Assembly: GCA_937773465.1 (NCBI GenBank) | Contig: CALJVK010000029.1 | Location: forward strand, 1-20,022 | Length of the DNA: 20,022 nt | Source of the DNA: an uncultured Flavobacteriaceae bacterium | GTDB lineage: Bacteria; Bacteroidota; Bacteroidia; Flavobacteriales; Flavobacteriaceae | Reading direction: 5' to 3' | Part shown: piece by piece, positions 7,459 through 15,532 of the stretch | How positions within the stretch are numbered: position 1 is the stretch's first letter | How the letters are laid out: each line of letters opens with the position of its first letter | Notes under the pieces: generated by a model | The model's input: the letters and a program-made list of their open reading frames with translations, nothing else | Databases searched by the model: none | Told to the model about the DNA's origin: nothing | Program-made: the position numbers and the translations under genes

Positions 7459-8466
7459 ATGAAAATATATAAATTTTTATTATTTCCCTTTGGAGTTTTG
7501 TATTTTCTAGTAACATATATTAGAAACAAACTTTATGACTTTAACGTATTTAAATCTGTTTCATTCAAAATTCCATTAATTGGAGTAGGTAACCTAAGTA
7601 CTGGAGGAACCGGAAAGACTCCAATGGTTGAGTATTTGATTAGAAATTTATCTAAAAATAATAATACTGTTTTAATAAGTAGAGGATATAAACGATCAAC
7701 TAATGGATATGTAAGAGCTAATTCTAATAGTACACCTGATTCTATTGGTGATGAACCTTTTCAAATATTCAACAAGTTTAAAAACATTACCACTGTAGTT
7801 GATTCTAATAGAGTTCGAGGAGTTTCTAAAATTTTAATTGAAGCACCTAAAACAGACTTAGTACTTTTAGATGATTGTTTTCAACATAGAAAAATTAATT
7901 TAAAAATTAGTATAATTTTGACGACATATCACTCTCCATTTTATAATGATTTTATAATCCCAGTTGGTAACTTAAGAGAACAAAAGAACAATTATAACAG
8001 AGCTGATATCATAGTTGTAACTAAATGTCCAGAATTAATTAGTAAAGAAGAATTAGCTCACATTGGAAAAATGATTAAGCCTTACAATTATCAAAATCTT
8101 TTTTTTACTAAAATTGATTATGATAATAATTTAAAAGGTGATGCTCTAATCAATTTAGATTTAATAGAAGAATCAATTCTTTTAGTTACAGGAATTGCTA
8201 ACAGCGAACCAATTGTAAATTTTTTAAAAAAGAGCGATGTTGATTTTGAACATATTTCATATTCAGATCATTTTAATTACTCGCAAAACGACATTAATAA
8301 ATTAGAAAAAAACAACAATAGGTTAATTATAACAACAGAAAAAGATTTTCAAAAAATACAATTATTACAAAGAAAAAATAAATGGGTTTATTTAGAAATT
8401 AAAATTAAATTTTTAGAAAATGAATCTCTTTTTAATTCATTAATCGAAGAAGCTATTACTAGTTAA
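7459..8466 (+). CDS. lpxK: Tetraacyldisaccharide 4'-kinase (lipid A kinase)
   Basis: A 335-residue inner-membrane-associated kinase that phosphorylates the 4' position of the lipid A disaccharide precursor, so the cell makes lipopolysaccharide. The P-loop [12 protein letters not shown] is at 44-55, preceded by a hydrophobic N-terminal anchor at about 5-21. LISRGYKR is at 72-79, GDEPFQ at 97-102, and [10 protein letters not shown] at 136-145 carries the catalytic acidic pair. The later VGNLRE and [11 protein letters not shown] stretch is also typical. The cysteine in DDCFQHR replaces a residue that is usually Gly or Ala; I expect the enzyme to be active. The start is ATG at 7459. The 3' end overlaps the convergent lipA gene by 8 bases. 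Confidence 0.95.
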   Translation: MKIYKFLLFPFGVLYFLVTYIRNKLYDFNVFKSVSFKIPLIGVGNLSTGGTGKTPMVEYLIRNLSKNNNTVLISRGYKRSTNGYVRANSNSTPDSIGDEPFQIFNKFKNITTVVDSNRVRGVSKILIEAPKTDLVLLDDCFQHRKINLKISIILTTYHSPFYNDFIIPVGNLREQKNNYNRADIIVVTKCPELISKEELAHIGKMIKPYNYQNLFFTKIDYDNNLKGDALINLDLIEESILLVTGIANSEPIVNFLKKSDVDFEHISYSDHFNYSQNDINKLEKNNNRLIITTEKDFQKIQLLQRKNKWVYLEIKIKFLENESLFNSLIEEAITS

Positions 8467-9334
8467 TATGTTTTTTAGCTTTATAAGATGATCTAACTAA
8501 AGGACCACTTTCTACGTGTCTAAACCCTAAATCTTTTGCAAATAATTCATATTTTTTAAATTGATCAGGGTTGATAAATTCTTTTACAGGTAAATGTTTT
8601 TTTGAAGGTTGAAGATATTGTCCAAGTGTTACTATATCTACATTGTTTTTAGCTAAATCCTTAAGAGTTTCAAATACTTCATCTTCTTTTTCTCCAAGAC
8701 CGAGCATTATTCCTGATTTAGTTCTTTTAATACCATTATCTTTCAGGTACTTTAATACATTTAAGCTACGATCATACTTAGCTTGAATTCTGACCTCACG
8801 AGTTAATCTTCTAACTGTTTCCATATTGTGAGAAACAACCTCAGGATTAACATCAACAATTTTATCAAGGTGTTTTTCTATACCTTGAAAATCTGGAATT
8901 AATGTTTCAAGTGTTGTTCCAGGGCTAATTCTTCTTATACTTTTTACTGTTTCAGTCCAAATAAGAGTACCCATGTCTTTTAAATCGTCTCTATCGACCG
9001 ATGTTAAAACAGCATGTTGAATATTCATTATTTTAATAGAATTTGCAACTTTTTCAGGTTCTTCCCAATCGATAGTTTCTGGTCTTCCAGTTTTTACACC
9101 ACAAAAGCCACAAGAACGTGTACAGATATTACCTAGTATCATAAATGTCGCTGTGCCTTCTCCCCAGCATTCTCCCATATTAGGACAGCTCCCAGAAGAA
9201 CAAATAGTATTTAATTTGTATTTATCAACTAATGATCTTAGTTCAGTGTATTTTTTACCTGTTGGTAATTTTACACGAATCCATTTAGGTTTTTTGGCAA
9301 TTTTAGGTTCAATAACATCTGTGATGTCAGACAT
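8459..9334 (-). CDS. lipA: Lipoyl synthase
   Basis: A 291-residue radical-SAM enzyme that inserts two sulfur atoms into protein-bound octanoyl groups to make lipoyl cofactor for 2-oxoacid dehydrogenases and glycine cleavage. The auxiliary 4Fe-4S cluster cysteines are C45, C50 and C56 ([12 protein letters not shown]). The radical-SAM cysteines are C71, C75 and C78 (CTRSCGFC). The conserved C-terminal RSSYKA motif at 281-286 supplies the serine ligand of the auxiliary cluster. Length is normal. The ATG at 9334 lies 24 bases downstream of a TATATTTG promoter box. It may also receive read-through from the Nramp-relative gene 53 bases upstream. It converges on lpxK with an 8-base overlap of the coding ends. 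Confidence 0.97.
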   Translation of the reverse strand: MSDITDVIEPKIAKKPKWIRVKLPTGKKYTELRSLVDKYKLNTICSSGSCPNMGECWGEGTATFMILGNICTRSCGFCGVKTGRPETIDWEEPEKVANSIKIMNIQHAVLTSVDRDDLKDMGTLIWTETVKSIRRISPGTTLETLIPDFQGIEKHLDKIVDVNPEVVSHNMETVRRLTREVRIQAKYDRSLNVLKYLKDNGIKRTKSGIMLGLGEKEDEVFETLKDLAKNNVDIVTLGQYLQPSKKHLPVKEFINPDQFKKYELFAKDLGFRHVESGPLVRSSYKAKKHIN

Positions 9335-9358
9335 AAATATAAATCAATTATTAAATTT

Positions 9359-9366
9359 CAAATATA
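9359..9366 (-). promoter_or_regulatory. Predicted -7 promoter box of lipA
   Basis: On the minus strand this is TATATTTG, identical to the boxes of gltB and tRNA-Val, and it ends 24 bases before the lipA ATG. It lies in the 53-base gap after the Nramp-relative gene, which suggests that lipA has its own promoter. Confidence 0.5.
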
Positions 9367-9387
9367 CAAACTGTTGCTTAAAAAGCC

Positions 9388-10599
9388 TTATAAAATTGAA
9401 ATATACCAAAGACTAAAACATGTTAGAAATATAAGCCCAATAACACTCAGTATATTAATAAATTTTGAAGGCCTATATTGCTTTGGTGTATACTTGCTAT
9501 TTATTAATTTGTAATTAATAAATGCGTAAAAAGGAGCAGTTATAAATGAAAGTATAGTTGCTACTTTAACTAATAAACCCATTTCTGAAATGAAAAAAAT
9601 AAAAATCAGTAATGTTCCAATAGATAATATTATTATCCACAAATTATAATTATTAAACCACTTGAAACCTAGAAGTTCTGAACTGATTTTCATTGCTCTT
9701 GGTGAGGCATCTAAGCAAGTTATTGTTGTGCTAAACATTGTTGTAAAGGCTGCAATAGCTATTATTAAAAACACACCCTCTCCAATTGACTCGGTGTAAA
9801 GATTAATTAATTGTTTAGCAAATTCACCTCCATTATTCGAAAAAACTTCCCCACTTTCGAACATTACAAATGCTCCTAAACAAAGAAAACTTAATCCTAA
9901 AATAATTGTAGTGATATATCCAATATTGAAATCAAAAATCGCATTTTTATAGTTAAAAAATTTTTCCTTTTTAGTTTTTTCAAGAGTCCATATGGATTGC
10001 CATATAGACACATCTAATGGTGCTGGCATCCATCCCATAAATGCTGCCAAAAATGCTATCCCTAGTTCAGTTGTTGGAAAAACCTGTTTCATCTCAAACG
10101 AATTTGTAGATTCAAAACCTGCAAAAAATACAGCAAATATTGTACTTATAGTTAATAATATAATAACAAATTTCATCATGTTATCTAAAAATTTATAACG
10201 ACCTAATATTAAAATAATTAAACATAAAATTGTTATAATTATAGCCCAAGTGGTAATGTTTGATGAAATCCCGAAAAGTTCTATGGCTAATCCTGCTGTA
10301 ACAATGGTTACGGCAGTCTGAATTGTAAACATAGTTACAATAGATAAAACAAAATATATTACTAATACACTAGTATTCATTTTTTTATATCCATGAAGAA
10401 GAGTTTCTCCAGTTGCCATAGCGTATTTTGGTCCAAATAGAAAAAATGGATATTTAATTATATTTGAAAGTATCAGAACCCATATTAACGTAAAACCAAA
10501 ATCAGCACCTGCACGTGTAGATTGAACTAGATGTGATACACCAATAGCTGCACCAGCAAAAAGTAAACCTGGGCCTAGTTTTTTTAATGTATTAATCAT
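9388..10599 (-). CDS. Nramp-family metal transporter relative without canonical DPGN/MPH motifs
   Basis: A 403-residue polytopic membrane protein with about 11 hydrophobic segments, related to the Nramp/MntH family (COG1914). The TM1 region reads GPGLLFAGAAIGVSHLVQS at residues 9-27. In canonical Nramp proteins this segment holds D-P-G-N, which binds Mn2+/Fe2+; here those residues are absent. The TM6 counterpart reads GWMPAPLDVSIWQS at 189-202, with M191-P192-A193 where MPH is usual. The fold looks conserved while the ion site has changed, so the substrate may not be Mn2+ or Fe2+. TGETLLHGYKK at 63-73 and the TTMFSTTITCLDASPRA stretch near 290 are typical of the Bacteroidota form that I recognise. 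Its start overlaps the end of the sigma factor gene by 8 bases, so the two are co-expressed. Confidence 0.8.
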   Translation of the reverse strand: MINTLKKLGPGLLFAGAAIGVSHLVQSTRAGADFGFTLIWVLILSNIIKYPFFLFGPKYAMATGETLLHGYKKMNTSVLVIYFVLSIVTMFTIQTAVTIVTAGLAIELFGISSNITTWAIIITILCLIILILGRYKFLDNMMKFVIILLTISTIFAVFFAGFESTNSFEMKQVFPTTELGIAFLAAFMGWMPAPLDVSIWQSIWTLEKTKKEKFFNYKNAIFDFNIGYITTIILGLSFLCLGAFVMFESGEVFSNNGGEFAKQLINLYTESIGEGVFLIIAIAAFTTMFSTTITCLDASPRAMKISSELLGFKWFNNYNLWIIILSIGTLLIFIFFISEMGLLVKVATILSFITAPFYAFINYKLINSKYTPKQYRPSKFINILSVIGLIFLTCFSLWYISIL

Positions 10600-11143
10600 T
10601 TTCTAATATTAATTGAGATAGAATTTTCTTTGCTCTTAATACTTTTACCTTAATGTTGTTAATAGGTTGATTTAATTTAATTGAAATTTCTTTATAAGTA
10701 AGTTCATTAAAGCATTTTAGTTCTATAACTTCCTTATAATGAGGCTTTAATTTATTTATTTTAGATTTTAATGACTTTAATTTTTGTTTATTAATTAGGT
10801 TGTCCTCTGGACTAGGAGAGCTTTCTTTAATTTGAATATTTTCATTTAATTGATTTAAATCAAACTGATTTTTATTTTTTCTTAACTGATCAATATGTAG
10901 ATTTTTAGATATTGTAATTAGCCAGGTTTTAAAAATATATTTTTGATTGTAAGTATTTATTTTTTCAAAAGCTTTAGCGAAACTAACTATAGTAATGTCT
11001 TCAGCATCAATTTCATTATTAGTTCTTTTGAGCTGAAATTTGTATACATCCTCCCAGTAAAGGTTCAATAAAAAACTAAAAGCATTTTGATTATTTTCTT
11101 TTGCTAAATTTATTTGATTTAAAACTATAGTGCTTTCAGACAA
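10592..11143 (-). CDS. ECF-type sigma-70 family RNA polymerase sigma factor
   Basis: A 183-residue sigma factor. Region 2 spans about 16-93, with the 2.4 promoter-recognition segment TWLITISKNLHIDQLRK at 73-89. Region 4 spans about 122-176, with a helix-turn-helix in LTYKEISIKLNQPINNIKVK. A short linker and no region 3 are typical of ECF factors. The start at 11143 is TTG: the frame holds no ATG from the upstream stop through region 2, and the TTG places region 2 at the expected distance from the N-terminus. No recognisable anti-sigma factor (RseA or FecR type) is adjacent. A 66-residue membrane protein lies 4 bases upstream and an Nramp relative overlaps downstream. Its regulon is unknown. 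Confidence 0.9.
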   Translation of the reverse strand: MSESTIVLNQINLAKENNQNAFSFLLNLYWEDVYKFQLKRTNNEIDAEDITIVSFAKAFEKINTYNQKYIFKTWLITISKNLHIDQLRKNKNQFDLNQLNENIQIKESSPSPEDNLINKQKLKSLKSKINKLKPHYKEVIELKCFNELTYKEISIKLNQPINNIKVKVLRAKKILSQLILEND

Positions 11144-11147
11144 AAGA

Positions 11148-11348
11148 TTATTTTATTTCAGGATTTTTACAATCAATTTCTGAAGGAAGTTTACCGCAGA
11201 TTCCACATGGTTCGTCATTTTTATTTAAAAATGGACTTGCGCTAGCACATGTTCCAGCAAATTTTCCATCCTTCTTTACAATAATTTTAATTGCAATTCC
11301 TGCAAATGCTAATCCAACTAATAAAAATGTAATAAGAAATAATTTCAT
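11148..11348 (-). CDS. Small cysteine-containing membrane protein, function unknown
   Basis: A 66-residue protein with one strong hydrophobic helix at about 3-22, then KIIVKK and a polar tail. The tail has four cysteines, C34, C48, C51 and C60 (spacing C-x13-C-x2-C-x8-C, including CGICGK). By the positive-inside rule, the lysines after the helix suggest that the tail is cytoplasmic, where the cysteines could hold zinc or an Fe-S cluster; if it is periplasmic they could form disulfides. No signal-peptidase site is evident. From memory, similar small proteins recur next to sigma factor and murB genes in Flavobacteriia, but I know no function. It is packed between murB (2-base gap) and the sigma factor (4-base gap), so it is clearly part of the operon. 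Confidence 0.8.
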   Translation of the reverse strand: MKLFLITFLLVGLAFAGIAIKIIVKKDGKFAGTCASASPFLNKNDEPCGICGKLPSEIDCKNPEIK

Positions 11349-11350
11349 AA

Positions 11351-12379
11351 TTATTCAAATATATTAACTTCTTCTTCAAGCAAGATATTAAATTTTTTCA
11401 AAACAGTTTTCTTGATTTTTTGAGAGAAGTTATAAATTTCTAATCCAGATGCACCACCTTTATTTACAATAACAAGAGCGTGTTTTTTATGTGTTCCAGT
11501 TTTACCTTCGGATATTCCTTTGAATCCACATTCTTCAATTAACCATGCAGCAGGAATTTTAAATTCATTATTTGAAATTTTATAATAAGGAATATTATTA
11601 TTTGATTTCATCAATTTTTCAAAGTTTGTACTGGAAATTATTGGGTTTTTGAAAAAACTTCCACAATTTCCTATTTTCTTTGGATCAGGGAGTTTATTAG
11701 TTCTAATCTGAATTACTAGTTTTGAAATATCCTGAATAGTTGGGTCTAAATTTCCTTTATTTAAAAGTAAATCTTTCAAGGGTTTATATTCAGAATTTAT
11801 GATATGATTTGTTTTTGAAAGCTTAAAAGTGACACTTGAAATTATATACTTATTTTTAAGTTTTTCCTTGAATATAGAACTTCTATAAGTGAAATTACAT
11901 TGTTCCTTTTTAAATATTTTTAGCTTTTTTTCATAAATCGATATAGCTCTACAGCTGTGAAAAACATCATTTAATTCAACTCCATATGCTCCAATATTTT
12001 GAATTGGTGCACTTCCAACATTTCCAGGAATTAAACTTAAATTCTCAATCCCTCCATAATTGTTCGCTAAACTCCATTTTACAAAATCATTCCAATTTTC
12101 TCCAGCTCCAACTGAAATATATATAGATTCTTCATTTTCTTCAATGATTTCTATTCCTTTGATATCAATTTTTAATATTGGCTTAGTAATATTATTCTTA
12201 AATAAAATATTTGATCCTCCTCCAAGAATTAGGGGTTTGCTTTCATTTTCTGTTATGAAATCTAAAATTTCATCTTCGCTTTTTGCCTTATTAAAACTAG
12301 TAGCTGTTACTTCAATTCCAAAAGTATTGTATTCTTTTAGTGAAGTGATATGAGTTTTCAAGTTTACTATATTAATCAA
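11351..12379 (-). CDS. murB: UDP-N-acetylenolpyruvoylglucosamine reductase
   Basis: A 342-residue cytosolic FAD enzyme that reduces UDP-GlcNAc-enolpyruvate to UDP-MurNAc with NADPH, the second committed step of peptidoglycan synthesis. FAD-binding elements are PLILGGGSNILF at 49-60 and NLSLIPGNVGSAPIQNIGAYG at about 113-133. Catalytic candidates are Arg166 in TYRSSIFK, Ser241 in NCGSFFKNP, and a glutamate in the C-terminal LLEEEV (333-338). AAWLIEECGFKG at 277-288 is characteristic. It has the length and extra segment of type I (E. coli-like) MurB. There is no in-frame ATG near the expected N-terminus. The start is probably TTG at 12379 or TTG at 12361, which would leave six fewer residues. 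It follows the DUF1573 gene by 11 bases. Confidence 0.95.
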   Translation of the reverse strand: MINIVNLKTHITSLKEYNTFGIEVTATSFNKAKSEDEILDFITENESKPLILGGGSNILFKNNITKPILKIDIKGIEIIEENEESIYISVGAGENWNDFVKWSLANNYGGIENLSLIPGNVGSAPIQNIGAYGVELNDVFHSCRAISIYEKKLKIFKKEQCNFTYRSSIFKEKLKNKYIISSVTFKLSKTNHIINSEYKPLKDLLLNKGNLDPTIQDISKLVIQIRTNKLPDPKKIGNCGSFFKNPIISSTNFEKLMKSNNNIPYYKISNNEFKIPAAWLIEECGFKGISEGKTGTHKKHALVIVNKGGASGLEIYNFSQKIKKTVLKKFNILLEEEVNIFE

Positions 12380-12390
12380 TAGTTATTAAT

Positions 12391-12798
12391 TTATTTATCT
12401 TCTGAACTTTCATCTTCTTCTGGTTCAGGTAAAACTTCTCCCTTTATTCTAAGTATAACATTGGCTGTCTTAGCATTAGATTTTACAGTTATAGCTTTTT
12501 GAAAAATCCCAGTTCTTTTTGTATCATAACTAACTTGAATTTCTCCAGATTCGCCAGGCATAACAGGCTTCTCTGGTTTTTTTGGAATAGTACATCCACA
12601 GGACGAAAAAATTCTTGTAAATACAAGAGGACTATTACCTGTATTTTTAAATACAAATGTTCTGTTTCCGTCCTCGCCATTTTCAATTATTCCATAATCA
12701 ATTATTGTTTCTGTAAATTTTATTTCAGCTAATTTTTCTTGGCTAAAAAGGTTTGTTACTAAAAATAATAAGCCTGTAAATAGTAATATTTTCTTCAT
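12391..12798 (-). CDS. Exported DUF1573 protein
   Basis: A 135-residue protein with a signal peptide (MKKILLFTGLLFLVTNLFS, probable cleavage near residue 19-20). It carries a single DUF1573 domain, an immunoglobulin-like beta sandwich common in Bacteroidota. The domain hallmarks are YGIIENGEDGNRTFVFKNTG at 35-54, the SSCGCT motif at 65-70, and a late ITVKSN strand. The tail is acidic (EPEEDESSEDK). Location is probably the periplasm or outside the cell. The function of the family is not established; the paired cysteines in CGC may form a disulfide or bind a ligand. It is the first gene of the murB-sigma-Nramp operon, and a TATTTTTG promoter box lies upstream. Confidence 0.88.
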   Translation of the reverse strand: MKKILLFTGLLFLVTNLFSQEKLAEIKFTETIIDYGIIENGEDGNRTFVFKNTGNSPLVFTRIFSSCGCTIPKKPEKPVMPGESGEIQVSYDTKRTGIFQKAITVKSNAKTANVILRIKGEVLPEPEEDESSEDK

Positions 12799-12836
12799 AA
12801 TAATTAAAATTATAATTTCTTTGTTTAAATATATTA

Positions 12837-12844
12837 CAAAAATA
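12837..12844 (-). promoter_or_regulatory. Predicted -7 promoter box of the DUF1573-murB-sigma operon
   Basis: On the minus strand this is TATTTTTG, matching TAnnTTTG, 38 bases before the DUF1573 ATG. It is divergent from the valS promoter box about 33 bases away in the same 111-base intergenic region. Confidence 0.45.
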
Positions 12845-12876
12845 CAACTTACCTTTTAAATTACTTTTTAGTTAAC

Positions 12877-12884
12877 TACTTTTG
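12877..12884 (+). promoter_or_regulatory. Predicted -7 promoter box of valS
   Basis: TACTTTTG matches TAnnTTTG and ends 25 bases before the valS ATG. A CTTTTAAA at 12853-12860 lies near -33 spacing but is not the consensus TTTG. Confidence 0.45.
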
Positions 12885-12909
12885 TTTTCTCGAATTATGA
12901 AATATATAT

Positions 12910-15522
12910 ATGGAAATATCTAAAAATTTTGATTCCAAAACTTTAGAATCTAAATGGTATTCATTTTGGATGGAAAATAATTACTTCAGCTCTGTTCCAA
13001 ACAATAAGACCCCATATACTATTGTAATTCCTCCTCCAAATGTTACAGGTATTTTGCATATGGGCCATATGTTAAACAATACCATCCAAGATATTCTGAT
13101 TAGAAAAGCAAGATTACAAGGTTTTAACGCCTGTTGGATTCCCGGTACAGATCATGCTTCAATCGCCACAGAAGCAAAGGTTGTAAATAAGCTAAAATCT
13201 CAAGGAATTAATAAATCTGATTTATCAAGAAATGAATTTTTGGAACATGCTTGGAGTTGGACAGATGAGCACGGTGGGTTAATTTTAGAACAGTTAAAGA
13301 TATTAGGATGTTCATGTGATTGGGACAGGACTAAATTTACACTTGATAGCGACATGTCTGAGTCTGTTATTAAAGTTTTTGTTGAGTTGTATAATAGAAA
13401 CTTAATATACAAAGGATACAGAATGGTTAATTGGGATCCTGAAGCTCTAACTACTCTTTCAAATGAGGAGGTAATTCACGAAGAAGTAAATAGTAAATTA
13501 TATTATATAAGTTATAAAATAAAAGACTCTAAAGAATCAATTAGTGTGGCAACAACAAGACCAGAAACAATTTTTGGAGATACAGCTATAGCGATAAATC
13601 CAAATGATGAAAGATATTCTCATTTAAAAGGTAAAAAAGTAATCATACCAATACTAAATAAAGAAATTCCAATAATTTTTGATGACTATGTTGAAATGGA
13701 TTTCGGGACAGGTTGTTTAAAAGTTACACCTGCGCACAGTGAAAATGATAAAATTATAGGTGACAAACATAAATTAGAAGTAATAGATATTTTTAATGAT
13801 AATGCTACATTGAATAATTACGGATTACATTATAAAGGTCTTGATAGATTCGATGTAAGATCTAAAATTTCTAAAGAATTAGAAGAACTAGGAGCTCTTA
13901 TTAAAACAAAAAATCATTTAAATAAAGTTGGTAAATCTGAAAGAACAAGATGTATAATAGAACCAAAACTTTCTGAACAATGGTTTTTAAAAATGGAAAA
14001 AATATCAAAACCCGCCTTAAAAGCTGTAATGAACGATGATATACAACTTTTTCCTAAAAAATTTAAAAATACTTATAAGAATTGGATGGAAAATATTCGA
14101 GATTGGAATATATCTAGACAATTGTGGTGGGGACATCAAATACCAGTTTATTACTATGGAGAAAATAAGTCAGATTTTGTTGTTGCTGAAAGTAAAGATC
14201 TTGCGTTAATTCAGGCAATAAAAAAAACAGGAAACTCTAACTTAACTTTAGATAGTTTATTTCAAGATGAAGATGTTCTTGATACATGGTTTTCATCTTG
14301 GATTTGGCCAATTTCTGTTTTGGATGGAATTAGAAATCCGGAAAACCCTGATTTTAAATATTATTATCCTACTAATGATTTGGTGACAGGACCAGATATT
14401 TTGTTTTTTTGGGTTGCTAGAATGATTGTTTCAGGTTTAGAATTTAAGAATTCAAAACCTTTTAGTTCTGTTTATTTTACTGGTTTAGTAAGGGATAAAC
14501 AAGGTAGAAAAATGTCGAAACAGTTAGGGAATTCGCCTGATGCTGTAAAATTGATTAAAGATTTTGGTGCGGATAGTGTGAGAGTGGGTTTATTATTAAG
14601 TGCTCCTGCAGGAAATGATTTGTTATTTGATGAATCTTTGTGTCAACAGGGCAAAAACTTTTCTAATAAAGTTTGGAATTCATTTAGACTAATTAGTTCA
14701 TGGACTGTTTCAGATGATCTTAACCAAAGTGAATATTCCAAAGTAGGTATTGAGTGGTTTGATCAGAAATTTAATTTAAAACTAATAGAAATTGAAGATC
14801 ATTTTGATAAATATAGAATTTCAGATGCATTAATGACAATTTATAAATTAGTTTGGGATGATTTATGTTCATGGTACTTAGAACTAGTAAAACCAGGGTT
14901 TGAAAAATCAATTGATAGAACAACTTACATTGAAACTATTAACTTTTTCAAAAAGTGCTTGTCAATAATGCATCCTTTTATGCCCTTCATTACCGAAGAA
15001 ATTTGGTCAAAAATAAAATTAGACATTGAACCTCCTCTTATAATTTCAGATTGGCCAAAATCTAAAAAAGTTAATAAATCAATAATTAATGACTTTGAAA
15101 AATTAACAAACTTAATTAGTAGTATTAGAAAATATAGAAAAGAAAAGAGTCTTTCCTTTAAAGAAAATTTGATTCTTTTTTCTACAGCATTTATAAATAA
15201 AAAATCAAGGGCTGTATTATTAAAATTAGCTAATACTGATGTTACAAATGATTTTTCTGAAAAGCTTGATAACTCAAGTTCTTTTATTGCTGGAAGTAAT
15301 GAGTTTCATTTCAATAATAAAACAGACGAAAAAGAAGATTTCTTAAAAATTCAACAAGACTTAGATTACAATTTGGGATTTTTGAAATCAATACAAGCTA
15401 AACTAAATAATAAAAGATTTGTTGACAATGCTCCAAAAAATGTTTTAGACAATGAACTGAAAAAAGAAAAAGACGCTTTAAGTAAAATAGAGATTTTAAA
15501 AAATAAATTAAAAAATAATTAA
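12910..15522 (+). CDS. valS: Valyl-tRNA synthetase
   Basis: An 870-residue class I aminoacyl-tRNA synthetase that charges tRNA-Val with valine in the cytosol. The HIGH motif is HMGH at 50-53 within PPPNVTGILHMGHML. The editing (CP1) domain follows with TTRPETIFGDTAIAINPND at about 215-233. The second signature is KMSKQ at 534-538, a variant of KMSKS. An anticodon-binding helical domain with WSWYL-like and MPFITEEIW segments comes next, and the last 60-70 residues form the charged coiled-coil arm typical of ValRS. Length is close to other Bacteroidota ValRS. The start is ATG at 12910. The stop codon overlaps the stop codon of the convergent psd gene. Its substrate tRNA-Val(TAC) is encoded in the same window. 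Confidence 0.98.
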   Translation: MEISKNFDSKTLESKWYSFWMENNYFSSVPNNKTPYTIVIPPPNVTGILHMGHMLNNTIQDILIRKARLQGFNACWIPGTDHASIATEAKVVNKLKSQGINKSDLSRNEFLEHAWSWTDEHGGLILEQLKILGCSCDWDRTKFTLDSDMSESVIKVFVELYNRNLIYKGYRMVNWDPEALTTLSNEEVIHEEVNSKLYYISYKIKDSKESISVATTRPETIFGDTAIAINPNDERYSHLKGKKVIIPILNKEIPIIFDDYVEMDFGTGCLKVTPAHSENDKIIGDKHKLEVIDIFNDNATLNNYGLHYKGLDRFDVRSKISKELEELGALIKTKNHLNKVGKSERTRCIIEPKLSEQWFLKMEKISKPALKAVMNDDIQLFPKKFKNTYKNWMENIRDWNISRQLWWGHQIPVYYYGENKSDFVVAESKDLALIQAIKKTGNSNLTLDSLFQDEDVLDTWFSSWIWPISVLDGIRNPENPDFKYYYPTNDLVTGPDILFFWVARMIVSGLEFKNSKPFSSVYFTGLVRDKQGRKMSKQLGNSPDAVKLIKDFGADSVRVGLLLSAPAGNDLLFDESLCQQGKNFSNKVWNSFRLISSWTVSDDLNQSEYSKVGIEWFDQKFNLKLIEIEDHFDKYRISDALMTIYKLVWDDLCSWYLELVKPGFEKSIDRTTYIETINFFKKCLSIMHPFMPFITEEIWSKIKLDIEPPLIISDWPKSKKVNKSIINDFEKLTNLISSIRKYRKEKSLSFKENLILFSTAFINKKSRAVLLKLANTDVTNDFSEKLDNSSSFIAGSNEFHFNNKTDEKEDFLKIQQDLDYNLGFLKSIQAKLNNKRFVDNAPKNVLDNELKKEKDALSKIEILKNKLKNN

Positions 15523-15532
15523 ATTATTTTTT
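15510..15532. terminator. Possible AT-only bidirectional terminator at the valS/psd junction
   Basis: A perfect inverted repeat with 11-base arms around a central A: AAAAAATAATT and AATTATTTTTT. It covers both convergent stop codons. Each strand reads out into a run of T. All pairs are A-T and the loop must open several pairs, so the hairpin would be weak. Its position at a gene junction with no spacer is the main reason to list it. Confidence 0.35.

Noticed and set aside
12910..15522. KMSKQ in ValRS as a defective active site
   Set aside because: Only the last residue of KMSKS differs, the catalytic lysines are present, and I recall the same variant in other Bacteroidota ValRS.
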